Positions 8,995 through 16,803 of a stretch of DNA of 64,000 bases are shown here, one piece after another. The stretch spans positions 1-64,000 of the forward strand of contig JAKJCA010000007.1 of assembly GCA_022706685.1 (NCBI GenBank), given 5' to 3'. The DNA comes from Bacillota bacterium (GTDB lineage: Bacteria > Bacillota > Clostridia > Oscillospirales > Acutalibacteraceae). Both the position numbers and the translations under genes were made by a program. Below the pieces are notes generated by a model. That model searched no databases. It saw only the letters and a program-made list of their open reading frames with translations, and was not told the DNA's origin. How positions within the stretch are numbered: position 1 is the stretch's first letter; each line of letters starts with the position of its first letter.

Positions 8995-9918
8995 TTATTC
9001 GCCCTTGCTTTCTTCCTGCGGCGGGGCCTCCTGCGCAGGTTCGCCGGCGTCTTCTTCGGCGGGCTCCCCTGCGGCATCCTGCTCCGCTTCCGGAAGTTCT
9101 TCGGCGGTTTCTTCGGGCTTCTTGTTGTATTTGTCAATAAGCGCCCTGATATCCTCGCCTCTTTCTTTGGCTGCGATATATTCCCAGGCGGGCACGCCGT
9201 TGATGAACGTTTCTTTGTATTTGATCGGAACACCGACCTTTTTAATGACGATGTTGATGATAATTACAAGCAGGAACGCCGCCAAAACAGCGAATATACC
9301 GAACTTGATGCTGCCGGTAAAGGCGCCGGGGAACAGCCGCGCAAATTCGGCGCTGTACTTCTGAAACAGCAGAGCGCTCGTCGATGTGAGCGCGATGCCC
9401 GCGATCGGGAAAAACAGGTTGCGTGAAAAGCCCCGCGGGGAGCAGGACAGGAAAAGAAGAATCAGCCCGAGCAGCGACAGCACGGCGGTCAGCAGGATAC
9501 ATACCATCGAAATCGCCATCATCAGGAAAGGCGTGCCGACAATCTGGGACTCCGCGAGTTTCAGCAGGGCGTCAAAGTCAAGATTCGCCACCTTCATACC
9601 GATGGTCAGAATCGAAAGGTTGGTCGTCTTGTCGATATAAGGCGCTTTCAGAACGATCTGCGCCAGGGGAAGGAACAGCATGCCCAGGGGAAGAACCGTC
9701 AGCACAATACGCGCGATGGTGAGTTTTGACCCTGCGTAGGATGCCTTAACCCTGTCGAGCTTTTTTTGGAAATACGCGTGCTCGGTCTCGGCTTTGTCGG
9801 CATCGGCCAGCAGGCGCTCCTCCATACCGTAATAGACCAGATTCACGCCGCAGGACGGGCAGTTGGGCCGCCAATCGGTTAATTTGAGCTTATAGTTGCA
9901 CTTCGGGCAATTCGCCAT
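8995..9918 (-). CDS. zinc-ribbon membrane protein of unknown function
   Basis: A 307-residue protein. The N-terminus carries a zinc ribbon, CPKCNYKL then CPSCGVNL (CxxC-x15-CxxC-like), followed by a helical linker (residues 35-60) and about four hydrophobic segments (roughly 70-90, 135-165, 170-190, 215-240). The tail is long and very acidic, rich in Glu, Pro and Ala. The ATG at 9918 is used because GGAGGT lies 8 bases before it; the ATG two codons upstream is too close. It resembles no family I can name. Ribbon plus membrane helices suggests a sensor or assembly factor, but that is inference. It appears monocistronic. Confidence 0.75.
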   Translation of the reverse strand: MANCPKCNYKLKLTDWRPNCPSCGVNLVYYGMEERLLADADKAETEHAYFQKKLDRVKASYAGSKLTIARIVLTVLPLGMLFLPLAQIVLKAPYIDKTTNLSILTIGMKVANLDFDALLKLAESQIVGTPFLMMAISMVCILLTAVLSLLGLILLFLSCSPRGFSRNLFFPIAGIALTSTSALLFQKYSAEFARLFPGAFTGSIKFGIFAVLAAFLLVIIINIVIKKVGVPIKYKETFINGVPAWEYIAAKERGEDIRALIDKYNKKPEETAEELPEAEQDAAGEPAEEDAGEPAQEAPPQEESKGE

Positions 9919-10049
9919 TTCCATACCTCCAAGGTTATGTTCGGGATTTGTATGGCTCTGCTGTGTCCGTGCAGGATTGTTCTTTGGTATTCTAACATAG
10001 CAACCGTGCTAAATCAAGGTTATTTTTTCGGCGCGGCGAACAGCCCTGC

Positions 10050-10787
10050 TTATAGAAAAGCGCCGTCGGCGCAAATGGTTTGGCCGTTGATAAAATCCGC
10101 CTGCCCGCCCGCAAGGAAGTAGATCACCGCGGCGATATCTTCGGGAGTGCCCAAACGGCCCGCCGGCGTCGCGTCCACCAGCGACGCCAGGGTATCGGTA
10201 TCCAGCGAGGCATTCATCGGCGTGTCGATGACTCCGGGCGCAACACAGTTGACATTGATATGGGACGGCCCCAGTTCTTTGGCCAGCGCTTTTGTCAGGC
10301 CGATGACAGCCGCTTTCGAGGCGGAATAGCACACTTCGCAAGACGCGCCCGCGACGCCCCAGATTGAAGATATGTTGATGATTTTGCCATAGCGCCTGCG
10401 GATCATGCCCGGCACAGCGGCCCGGCAGCAATGGAATACTCCTTTGACGTTGACATTGAAAAGACGCTCGAATTCTTCTTCGGTCGTGTCGCAGAAAAGT
10501 TTCTGCAGCGCGGCGCCGGCGTTGTTGACCAGAACATCGATGCCTCCGAAACGCTTTTCGCACGCGGCGAACATCGCTTTGACGCCGGCGGCGTCGGTCA
10601 CGTCGGCCTGCACCGTCATCACTTCGCAGCCTGCCGAGGCCAACTCTGCGGCAAGGTTCTGCGCCCGGCTTTCGCCTGAATAATAATGAATCGCCGTCGC
10701 ATAGCCGTTCATAGCAAAAAGACGGGCGGCAGCGCTGCCGATGCCGCCCGATGCTCCCGTAATCAGAACGCTGCCTTTGACTGCCAT
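10050..10787 (-). CDS. short-chain dehydrogenase/reductase (FabG-like)
   Basis: A 245-residue classical SDR that should reduce or oxidise a carbonyl/alcohol with NAD(P)H. It has the nucleotide-binding TGASGGIG near residue 10, NNAG near 88, ISSIWG near 138, the catalytic YSASK near 152 and the PG.I.TPM substrate-loop motif near 185. The start ATG is one base after the stop of the upstream lipoprotein gene and lacks a good ribosome site, so translation is probably coupled. FabG is the nearest well-known relative, but no fatty-acid genes are nearby, so 3-oxoacyl-ACP as substrate is not supported by context. Confidence 0.85.
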   Translation of the reverse strand: MAVKGSVLITGASGGIGSAAARLFAMNGYATAIHYYSGESRAQNLAAELASAGCEVMTVQADVTDAAGVKAMFAACEKRFGGIDVLVNNAGAALQKLFCDTTEEEFERLFNVNVKGVFHCCRAAVPGMIRRRYGKIINISSIWGVAGASCEVCYSASKAAVIGLTKALAKELGPSHINVNCVAPGVIDTPMNASLDTDTLASLVDATPAGRLGTPEDIAAVIYFLAGGQADFINGQTICADGAFL

Positions 10788-10788
10788 T

Positions 10789-11649
10789 TTAATTCAGGCC
10801 GCCGAAAGCGGAAAGGTCCATATAGCCGGTCGGTACTTTGAAAACCGACTCATCCACATCCTGGGAAATGCTGGCGATATCCATAATGCTGGTGGTGTAG
10901 GGCGTCGAACTGGTCTCGGTAACCTCGATACGCTTGAGTTCGCCGCCGAGGAAATAATACTTCATCAATACGCCGTCGGCGGTGTATTCCTCGCATATAT
11001 ATTCCTTGCCGTCAAATTTCACCTTATAGGTCCCGAGATAGGTGGAGTCCTCCGTCCCCTTACCGAGGTTGGCCGAGAAGATGTCGCCGAAATCGCCGGA
11101 ATCCATTTTGTAGTACATTTTGTAGGCCGGCAGAATGGCGTAAAAATCGGTGCCTGTCGACAGGAAGCGCACTTTCATCGTTTTCAGGCCCGGCATGCCC
11201 ATGGCGCTGGTGTCCATTTCGGTGTCCATGACGGTTTTTTTGCCGCTGACATAGGTGGTGACGGGAAGGACCATCTTTTCGCCGTCCATCTCCGTCTGCA
11301 GAGTGAACTTCATGGTATACTTCTCGCCCTTGATAAGGCTGCCGAGGATGGTTTCGACTTTGGAATCGGTCGGCAGGCCCTGCGCGTCGGTGGTGACTTC
11401 TACCTTGGAACCGGTCGGAAGTTCGGTGTCGGAAAGGAAGGTGGTCGTTTCCGTCACATCCGTAGCGCCGGCCGGGTCGGTGGTGAACTCAAAACCCGGG
11501 CTGGTCGTCACCTCGCCGGCGGGCAAGGTGGTGGATGACTCGCCTGCCGGTTTCGTCGTCGTTTCACCGTTGCCGCGGTTGCAGGCCGCAGCGGCCACAA
11601 GAACTGCCGCGAACAGCAGCAGGCTCAATATTTTTTTTGTTACATTCAT
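10789..11649 (-). CDS. lipoprotein with LolA/LppX-like fold features
   Basis: A 286-residue exported lipoprotein: MNVTKK, a hydrophobic segment, then a lipobox ending in VAAAAC with the lipidated Cys at residue 23. A Thr/Glu/Gly-rich linker (residues 25-90) precedes a beta-rich domain with repeated amphipathic strands, including lipid-carrier-like stretches such as GEKYTMKF and YKMYYKMD. The start is the ATG at 11649, with GGAG seven bases upstream; the open frame begins 18 codons earlier without a ribosome site. It is followed after one base by an SDR gene. Function is unknown; anchoring outside the membrane is well supported. Confidence 0.8.
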   Translation of the reverse strand: MNVTKKILSLLLFAAVLVAAAACNRGNGETTTKPAGESSTTLPAGEVTTSPGFEFTTDPAGATDVTETTTFLSDTELPTGSKVEVTTDAQGLPTDSKVETILGSLIKGEKYTMKFTLQTEMDGEKMVLPVTTYVSGKKTVMDTEMDTSAMGMPGLKTMKVRFLSTGTDFYAILPAYKMYYKMDSGDFGDIFSANLGKGTEDSTYLGTYKVKFDGKEYICEEYTADGVLMKYYFLGGELKRIEVTETSSTPYTTSIMDIASISQDVDESVFKVPTGYMDLSAFGGLN

Positions 11650-11721
11650 GTTTTTCTCCGTATTCAGGTTTGGGGTACTGTTTCGATCCGCGGCCTTTTC
11701 CAAGCCGCTTTTTGCTCCTTC

Positions 11722-11751
11722 ATCATACTATAAAATAGGACCTGAAATCAA
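11722..11751 (-). promoter_or_regulatory. sigma-A promoter of the lipoprotein-SDR operon
   Basis: TTGATT (11751-11746), 18-base spacer, TATGAT (11727-11722) on the minus strand, about 70 bases before the ATG. Confidence 0.55.
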
Positions 11752-11788
11752 GCGAGGACGCGCCTGCCGGCGATTTTGGCGAAAATAC

Positions 11789-11817
11789 TTGAAATAAGGG
11801 CTGTCTTATTTTATAAT
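11789..11817 (+). promoter_or_regulatory. sigma-A promoter of tRNA-Thr
   Basis: TTGAAA (11789-11794), 17-base spacer, consensus TATAAT (11812-11817), 39 bases before the mature tRNA. Confidence 0.7.
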
Positions 11818-11856
11818 ATGTGTCGCGGCGGCCTCCCCGCGGTACTGCTAAAACAC

Positions 11857-11931
11857 GCTGATGTGGCTCAATGGCAGAGCAGCTCATTCGTAATGAGCAG
11901 GTTGACGGTTCGACTCCGCCCATCAGCTCCA
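11857..11931 (+). tRNA. tRNA-Thr (anticodon CGU)
   Basis: The cloverleaf folds by hand. The acceptor GCTGATG pairs with CATCAGC (7 of 7), and the D-arm is GCTC/GAGC. The anticodon arm is GCTCA/TGAGC around TTCGTAA, giving anticodon CGT, which reads ACG. The variable loop is AGGTT and the T-arm GACGG/CCGCC around TTCGACT. The CCA end is encoded after discriminator T. One T-stem pair is A-C (11907-area with 11917-area), an uncommon mismatch. The gene has its own promoter and terminator, so it is a single-tRNA unit. Confidence 0.95.
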
Positions 11932-11935
11932 AAAA

Positions 11936-11966
11936 CTCCCGGTCAGCGGTACCGGGGGTTTTTCTT
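11936..11966 (+). terminator. rho-independent terminator after tRNA-Thr
   Basis: CCCGGT (11938-11943) pairs with ACCGGG (11951-11956), followed by GG and TTTTTCTT. Confidence 0.8.
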
Positions 11967-12023
11967 ATTGCTGTTGTGCTGTTTGGCCGGTACGCCGTAA
12001 GTATAAATTTTTGCGCGCCCGTA

Positions 12024-12052
12024 TTTACACGGAGCCGCCGCGGTTGTATAGT
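12024..12052 (+). promoter_or_regulatory. sigma-A promoter of the small acidic repeat protein
   Basis: TTTACA (12024-12029), 17-base spacer, TATAGT (12047-12052), 35 bases before the ATG. Confidence 0.55.
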
Positions 12053-12087
12053 AATGTCGATGAGCATCTGAAGGAGGTGATACCGGA

Positions 12088-12396
12088 ATGGATTTGCAGG
12101 AAATCTACGAAAAGGTGCTTGAGATGAAAGACGCCCTCGCCGAAATGGCCGACAACATGGCCGCATTGCTCGAGGCCGACGAAAGCCTCGCCGAAAAGGC
12201 CGGAACCCCAACCGGGCTGCTTGAGATGAAAGACAACCTTGCCGAAATGGCCGAAACCATGGCCGGGCTGCTTGAGGACATCGACAGCCTGATGGACAGG
12301 GAAGACGCCGCCGCAGTCTTTGAAGATGAGGACGACCTCGATATCGAGAAAGCGGCCGAGGACCTCATCAGCGGAGACCTGCCGCTCGACTTTTAA
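12088..12396 (+). CDS. small acidic coiled-coil protein with an internal duplication
   Basis: A 102-residue protein with no signal peptide, Trp or Cys, very rich in Glu, Asp, Ala, Leu and Met. Two near-copies of a 34-residue unit (each LEMKD.LAEMA..MA.LLE) start near residues 11 and 45. The period is exactly 102 bases and the copies are also close at DNA level, which implies a recent in-frame duplication. Heptad spacing of Leu and Met suggests a coiled coil or helical hairpin. A near-perfect AAGGAGGTGAT site precedes the ATG and a strong terminator follows the stop, so it is a real, probably well-expressed gene. I recognise no family. Confidence 0.8.
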   Translation: MDLQEIYEKVLEMKDALAEMADNMAALLEADESLAEKAGTPTGLLEMKDNLAEMAETMAGLLEDIDSLMDREDAAAVFEDEDDLDIEKAAEDLISGDLPLDF

Positions 12397-12442
12397 CGGC
12401 AGGCGTTCAATGTGCCGTTGTACGGCAGCTGAGAAAAAAACC

Positions 12443-12471
12443 GGGAGACGATGGCATTCGTCTCCCTTTTT
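12443..12471 (+). terminator. rho-independent terminator of the small acidic protein gene
   Basis: GGGAGACGA (12443-12451) pairs with TCGTCTCCC (12458-12466), followed by TTTTT. Confidence 0.85.
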
Positions 12472-12482
12472 GTTTGGCCGCT

Positions 12483-14300
12483 CTACGCTTTGACCGCCGC
12501 GGAGGGATTGCCGTACACGTTGCCGGCGCTTGCGGCGGCGTAAGCCCTGACTTTGTACAGGCAGGCGCCGCTCGGCGATACGGCACCCGTATCGGTAAAC
12601 GTCAGCAGTTTGGTCACTTTCAGCCTTTCGTAAGCGCCTTGCAGGGTATTGTAGCGGTAGATGACATAACCGGACGCGCCTGCGACGGAAGACCACGTCA
12701 GTTTGACCGAGGATGCGCCGGTGCGCACGGCGCGGAAATCCGTTGGAACGGCGGGCACCGGCACGGCGCTGACCGCGCCGGAAGGCGCACCGTAGCAGTT
12801 GGTAAAGCCGATGTTTTGGTAAGCCCTGACTTTGTAGGTGTAGGTCCTGCCCGTCACCAGCCCCGTGTCCGTCCAGGCGGCTGCGCTTGTGACTTTGGCG
12901 CGCTCATAGGCGTTTGACGCCGTGTTGAGGCGGTAAACGACATAACCCGTCGCGCCGGGAACGGCTTGCCAGGCAATGTTGATGCCGGCGAAAGATGCCG
13001 ATACCGCTTTCACCCCGGAGGGAACCGCAGGAACGGGTCTGGCTTTGACTTCAACGGTGAAAGAGGCGGTTTTCATTACGCCGCCGTATGAAAAGGAGAC
13101 AACGACCGTTTTAGAACCGGGAATATCGTCATAGCCGCTGAAAGTCAAATCAGCGGTTTGCGAAACCATTTTCCATACGCCGTCCGATAATTCCGCTTTT
13201 AAGGAGATGCCCTCGGGATTGAACGGCTCGCCGGCATAATATCCGGTTTTTGCCGGCGGCGACACAAGGCGCAACACGGCGAGCACAGTCGGCTGAGCCG
13301 AATTGGCATAATATTTGGCCGAGGCAAAGCTGTAAAGGGCAATCCAGCCGGATTTGCCCGAATAAACCGTTTTCCCCCACAAATAGGACGCGTCAAGCTG
13401 TTTTTCCGTGATTTCGAGCGCAGTGCCCGAACCGACCGTGCCCAAAACGGCGCCGGATGTAGAGGGCAAAGCACGAAAGTTGAGAGTAGTCGCGGTTGTC
13501 CAGTTTTCGGGTTGCGGGGTGGCCGCCTCGCAGTAGGGCAGGTAGATCCAGCCCTGCAGGCCGGCATAAAATGTAAAGCCCCAGCTGCCGCTGACCCGGG
13601 CGACCTCGACGGACTCGCCGTTGGGTATTTCCCCGAGAACCGCCGTTCCCGACGATGAAGCGCCGTCCCTGATGTTGAGCCCTGCGCCTTCCGGGCTGCT
13701 GACAATATAAACACCGGGCGCGTACGGGCCGTCCGAAGGGGCGCCGACCGCCTGAGCGCCGGGGAACTTGATGTATTTGAAGTATTTGTAGCGCAGATTA
13801 TCCCTGACATACTGGTCCCAGGTATAATACCGCAGCCGCACGCAGGCATCGATGCTGTCGTAAACCGTCACGCCGTTGTCGTCGGCGCCCACCAGAATCT
13901 GGGAATGGCGGTAGGTGCCGCCGGCGGAGTCCGTACCGTCGATCAGATTGGACACCCGGATGGCCGCGCCCGGTTTTGCAGCCTTCATGAAATAGGCGGC
14001 GTTGGCGGCGTTGATCTCCCTGGCTTCGCCGGCGGGAACATTCCTGAGCATATCGTCGGGCGTGCCGCGGTAACCGGTGAAGGCGGCACCCCATATTTTT
14101 TTATAGACCATCTGGGCGAAATCCCAGCAGCCGCTCGGACCGTAAGAAGCGGAACCGTCGGTATAGGTCCCGATGGGGATGGAAGTCCCTTCAATCAAAT
14201 ATGTCGCCGCAAAAGCGGGATTCCAGGGCAGCATCGTCACCGCAAGTACCGCCGCGAGGACGGCGACGAACAGTTTCGCCGGAGCGCGCGTGTGTTTCAT
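12483..14300 (-). CDS. secreted CHAP/NlpC-like protein with SH3, Ig-like and fibronectin III domains
   Basis: A 605-residue exported protein. The signal peptide runs to about residue 32 (PAFA-ATYL). Residues 40-190 look like a papain-fold amidase-type domain, with a Cys in GPSGCWDFAQMVYK and a His in YRHSQILVG followed by VTVYDS, arranged as in CHAP/NlpC-P60-like domains. Two bacterial SH3 domains follow (about 205-265 and 270-330), then an Ig-like domain (345-425) and two fibronectin III domains (about 430-515 and 520-605). The ATG at 14300 has GAGG 8 bases upstream. I infer a cell-wall-associated enzyme or binder; the catalytic assignment rests on motif spacing only. No wall-sorting signal is present. 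Confidence 0.75.
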   Translation of the reverse strand: MKHTRAPAKLFVAVLAAVLAVTMLPWNPAFAATYLIEGTSIPIGTYTDGSASYGPSGCWDFAQMVYKKIWGAAFTGYRGTPDDMLRNVPAGEAREINAANAAYFMKAAKPGAAIRVSNLIDGTDSAGGTYRHSQILVGADDNGVTVYDSIDACVRLRYYTWDQYVRDNLRYKYFKYIKFPGAQAVGAPSDGPYAPGVYIVSSPEGAGLNIRDGASSSGTAVLGEIPNGESVEVARVSGSWGFTFYAGLQGWIYLPYCEAATPQPENWTTATTLNFRALPSTSGAVLGTVGSGTALEITEKQLDASYLWGKTVYSGKSGWIALYSFASAKYYANSAQPTVLAVLRLVSPPAKTGYYAGEPFNPEGISLKAELSDGVWKMVSQTADLTFSGYDDIPGSKTVVVSFSYGGVMKTASFTVEVKARPVPAVPSGVKAVSASFAGINIAWQAVPGATGYVVYRLNTASNAYERAKVTSAAAWTDTGLVTGRTYTYKVRAYQNIGFTNCYGAPSGAVSAVPVPAVPTDFRAVRTGASSVKLTWSSVAGASGYVIYRYNTLQGAYERLKVTKLLTFTDTGAVSPSGACLYKVRAYAAASAGNVYGNPSAAVKA

Positions 14301-14508
14301 CTTCACTTCCTCATACAAGGCCGGAGTATATTTGCGGGCGTCATTTGCGGCCCCGGCGGTTTTGATGATATCCTCTCCCCTTGCCCGGTGTCAATGCGCT
14401 TCAGTTTTCTTTAAGATTATTCTAAGAATTCCTTCATCTGCCGTTTATGAAAAACTGCGCCTTGCATTTTGACGCGCTTGTGATATAAATGAAGCGTGGG
14501 GTGAGAAG

Positions 14509-16803
14509 ATGGATTTTTCAAACGCCGTGATCGCGGTTCAACAGGACGCAGGCCCGCTTTTAAGGAAAGCCGCCGAGACGCTCTCGCAGGAAATCGGCAG
14601 GAGAACCGGCCTTGTGCTTGAAATCGGCAAAAATACCGATACTGTTTCGGGCAGGCCGGTCATCCGAATCGGTTGCGGCACACAGGGACCGCCCGCAAAA
14701 AAAGACGGCTGCAGCGTCGACGTCGACGGCTCCCGCGCCGTTTTGACCGGCTTCGACGAAAGAGGGGCGCTCTATGCCGCGGGCCGGCTGCTGCGGACCG
14801 CCCGCTGGGGACCGGGGACCTTCCTTTTGCCCGACAACTATTCGTATGCCGGCGCGCCCGCAAAGGGTATCCGCGGCAGCCAGCTGGGATACCGCGCCAA
14901 GACGAACGCCTACGACGCTTGGACGCCCGCGATGTTTGAGCAATATATCCGAGACCTTGCGCTGTTCGGCGCCAGCTGCGCGGAAATCCTGCCGCCGGAG
15001 ACGGACGACGAGTTAAGAAACGACCTGATGAAAACCGATTCTTTCGAGATGATGCGTTTTCTTTCCGAAACGCTTCACGCTTACGGGATGGACGTCTGGA
15101 TGTGGTACCCGAACCTTTTCGGCGAGGACGCGGACGAAGAGCGGCTCGCACTTGAAAGGGCGAAGCGTGATGAAGTCTTCGCCTCAATACCCTATCTCGA
15201 TCACATATTCATCCCCGGAGGCGACCCGGGGAGGCTGCCGCCGGAGAAACTGTTCGCCTGGTCCAAAGAGGTCTACGCCCTCGCGGCAGTTTACCACAAA
15301 AATGTGAAATTATGGATTTCACCGCAGACAGGCACGCCGAGCGCGGCATGGGTCGAGTCTTTTTACCGCGAAGCAGACAAAGAGCCCGACTGGCTGGCCG
15401 GCGTCGGGTTTGCCCCCTGGGAACGCGACGACATCCCCGTTTTGCGCGGGCGTCTGCCGGCGAAATACCCGATCCGCAACTATCCCGACATCGCGCACAC
15501 GCTGCGCTGCCAATATCCGGTCGAGAACTGGGACCTGCCCATGGCGATGACGCTGGGCAGAGAATTCATCAATCCGCGCCCGCTCGACGAGAAACACATC
15601 CACAATATCTACGCCGCGTATCACGAAGGTTCCCTGTGTTATTCGGAAGGCATCAACGACGACTTCAACAAGTTCGTCTGGCTGGACCAGGACTGGGACG
15701 CCTCGACGCCCGTCGAGGAAACCGCGCGCGATTACGCCGGCGTTTTTATCGACTGTGATTTGAGGGATGAAATCGCTCGTGGCCTCTTCTCGCTAGAGAG
15801 AAATCTCAGAGGACCGCTCGAGCTCAACGCGGGTATCGAGGAAACATGCCGGCTTTGGCAGACCGTCGAAAACCGTGCGGGAACGTTCGCAAAAGATGGA
15901 TACCGGCTCTATATGTATGTGCTGCGCGCCTGTTTCGACCTGTATCAGCAGCGGCGATATATTCTTGAAAAGCAGGCGGAACAAGAAGCCCTCGCCGTAC
16001 TGGACAACCGGGCGGATGTAACGCTCGACGAGGCGGCGGACAAGGCGGCGGCGATACTCGACGCCGCGCGCAGCCAGACGGGCAGCCCCGAACTGCACGA
16101 GCGTATCCGGTCGCTGGCGGACCTGCTGTTCGAACGCATCGGCGCCCAGCTGACGGTTTCGCGGCATTTTGCCAGCGACTGGGACCGTGGCGCGTTTGTC
16201 GAGTGCCTCGACATACCGCTCAACGATTACCGGTATATCAAGCAAAAGCTGCGCGCCCTCAAAAGCAAGCAAAGCGATTGGGAAAAAGCCGCGGCACTGG
16301 AAGGCATCGTCCGGCGCACCGACCCTGGCCCGGGAGGCATTTATCTCGATTGCGGGGCTCCCGGCACCATGGTACACTTCAAAAACGCAGGCAACGGACG
16401 CGACGACCCCGGATTTTTCAAAACGCCGCTGGTTTCGTTCCTGATGGCGTCCCCTCTCGACGATGAAGACGGTATACCGCTGGCGTGGCGGCGCAACGTC
16501 TGCATCCTGTACCAGGAGCCGCTTGTCGTAACGCTGGAAGGGCTTGACCCGGATGCCGACTACACCGTCAAAGCCGTTTACGCGCGCTACCATACCGTTC
16601 ACATCACGCTGCGCGCTGGCGAAAACGAGGAGTACGCGGTGCACGGCGAAGTCACGGTGGACGTTCCTTTTGTCGAAACGGAGCATCCCCTGCCGAAACA
16701 GGCCTATGCCGGCGGAAGGCTGACGCTCAGTTTCCGGGTGCGGGACGGCGAACGGGGGCCCAACGTCTCGGAAATCATCGTCCGGAGGGTGAGCGATGCG
16801 TAG
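14509..16803 (+). CDS. cytoplasmic glycoside-hydrolase-like protein (GH20/GH67-type N-domain plus TIM-barrel-like core)
   Basis: A 764-residue protein without signal peptide. Residues 1-110 resemble the GH20b/GH67-type N-terminal domain (PLLRKAAETLSQEIGRRTGL, then GFDERGALYAAGRLLR). Residues 120-400 look like a TIM barrel, with YIRDLALFGASCAEI, DVWMWYPNLFGEDADEE and LWISPQTGTPS. A helical region spans 430-600 and a C-terminal beta-sandwich 610-764. Its last 8 bases overlap the sulfatase gene, so the two are co-translated. I infer that it acts on an imported, probably sulfated or uronic-acid-containing sugar. The exact GH family is not fixed, and catalytic acids cannot be assigned by eye. Confidence 0.65.
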   Translation: MDFSNAVIAVQQDAGPLLRKAAETLSQEIGRRTGLVLEIGKNTDTVSGRPVIRIGCGTQGPPAKKDGCSVDVDGSRAVLTGFDERGALYAAGRLLRTARWGPGTFLLPDNYSYAGAPAKGIRGSQLGYRAKTNAYDAWTPAMFEQYIRDLALFGASCAEILPPETDDELRNDLMKTDSFEMMRFLSETLHAYGMDVWMWYPNLFGEDADEERLALERAKRDEVFASIPYLDHIFIPGGDPGRLPPEKLFAWSKEVYALAAVYHKNVKLWISPQTGTPSAAWVESFYREADKEPDWLAGVGFAPWERDDIPVLRGRLPAKYPIRNYPDIAHTLRCQYPVENWDLPMAMTLGREFINPRPLDEKHIHNIYAAYHEGSLCYSEGINDDFNKFVWLDQDWDASTPVEETARDYAGVFIDCDLRDEIARGLFSLERNLRGPLELNAGIEETCRLWQTVENRAGTFAKDGYRLYMYVLRACFDLYQQRRYILEKQAEQEALAVLDNRADVTLDEAADKAAAILDAARSQTGSPELHERIRSLADLLFERIGAQLTVSRHFASDWDRGAFVECLDIPLNDYRYIKQKLRALKSKQSDWEKAAALEGIVRRTDPGPGGIYLDCGAPGTMVHFKNAGNGRDDPGFFKTPLVSFLMASPLDDEDGIPLAWRRNVCILYQEPLVVTLEGLDPDADYTVKAVYARYHTVHITLRAGENEEYAVHGEVTVDVPFVETEHPLPKQAYAGGRLTLSFRVRDGERGPNVSEIIVRRVSDA

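Noticed and set aside
10050..11649. A fatty-acid synthesis locus based on the FabG-like gene.
   Set aside because: Its only partner is a lipoprotein; no acyl carrier or condensing enzyme genes are nearby, so only the SDR family is supported.
12025..12696. A 223-codon minus-strand frame opposite the small acidic protein, with apparent internal repeats.
   Set aside because: The repeats are the mirror of the 102-base duplication in the + strand gene, which has the promoter, ribosome site and terminator.
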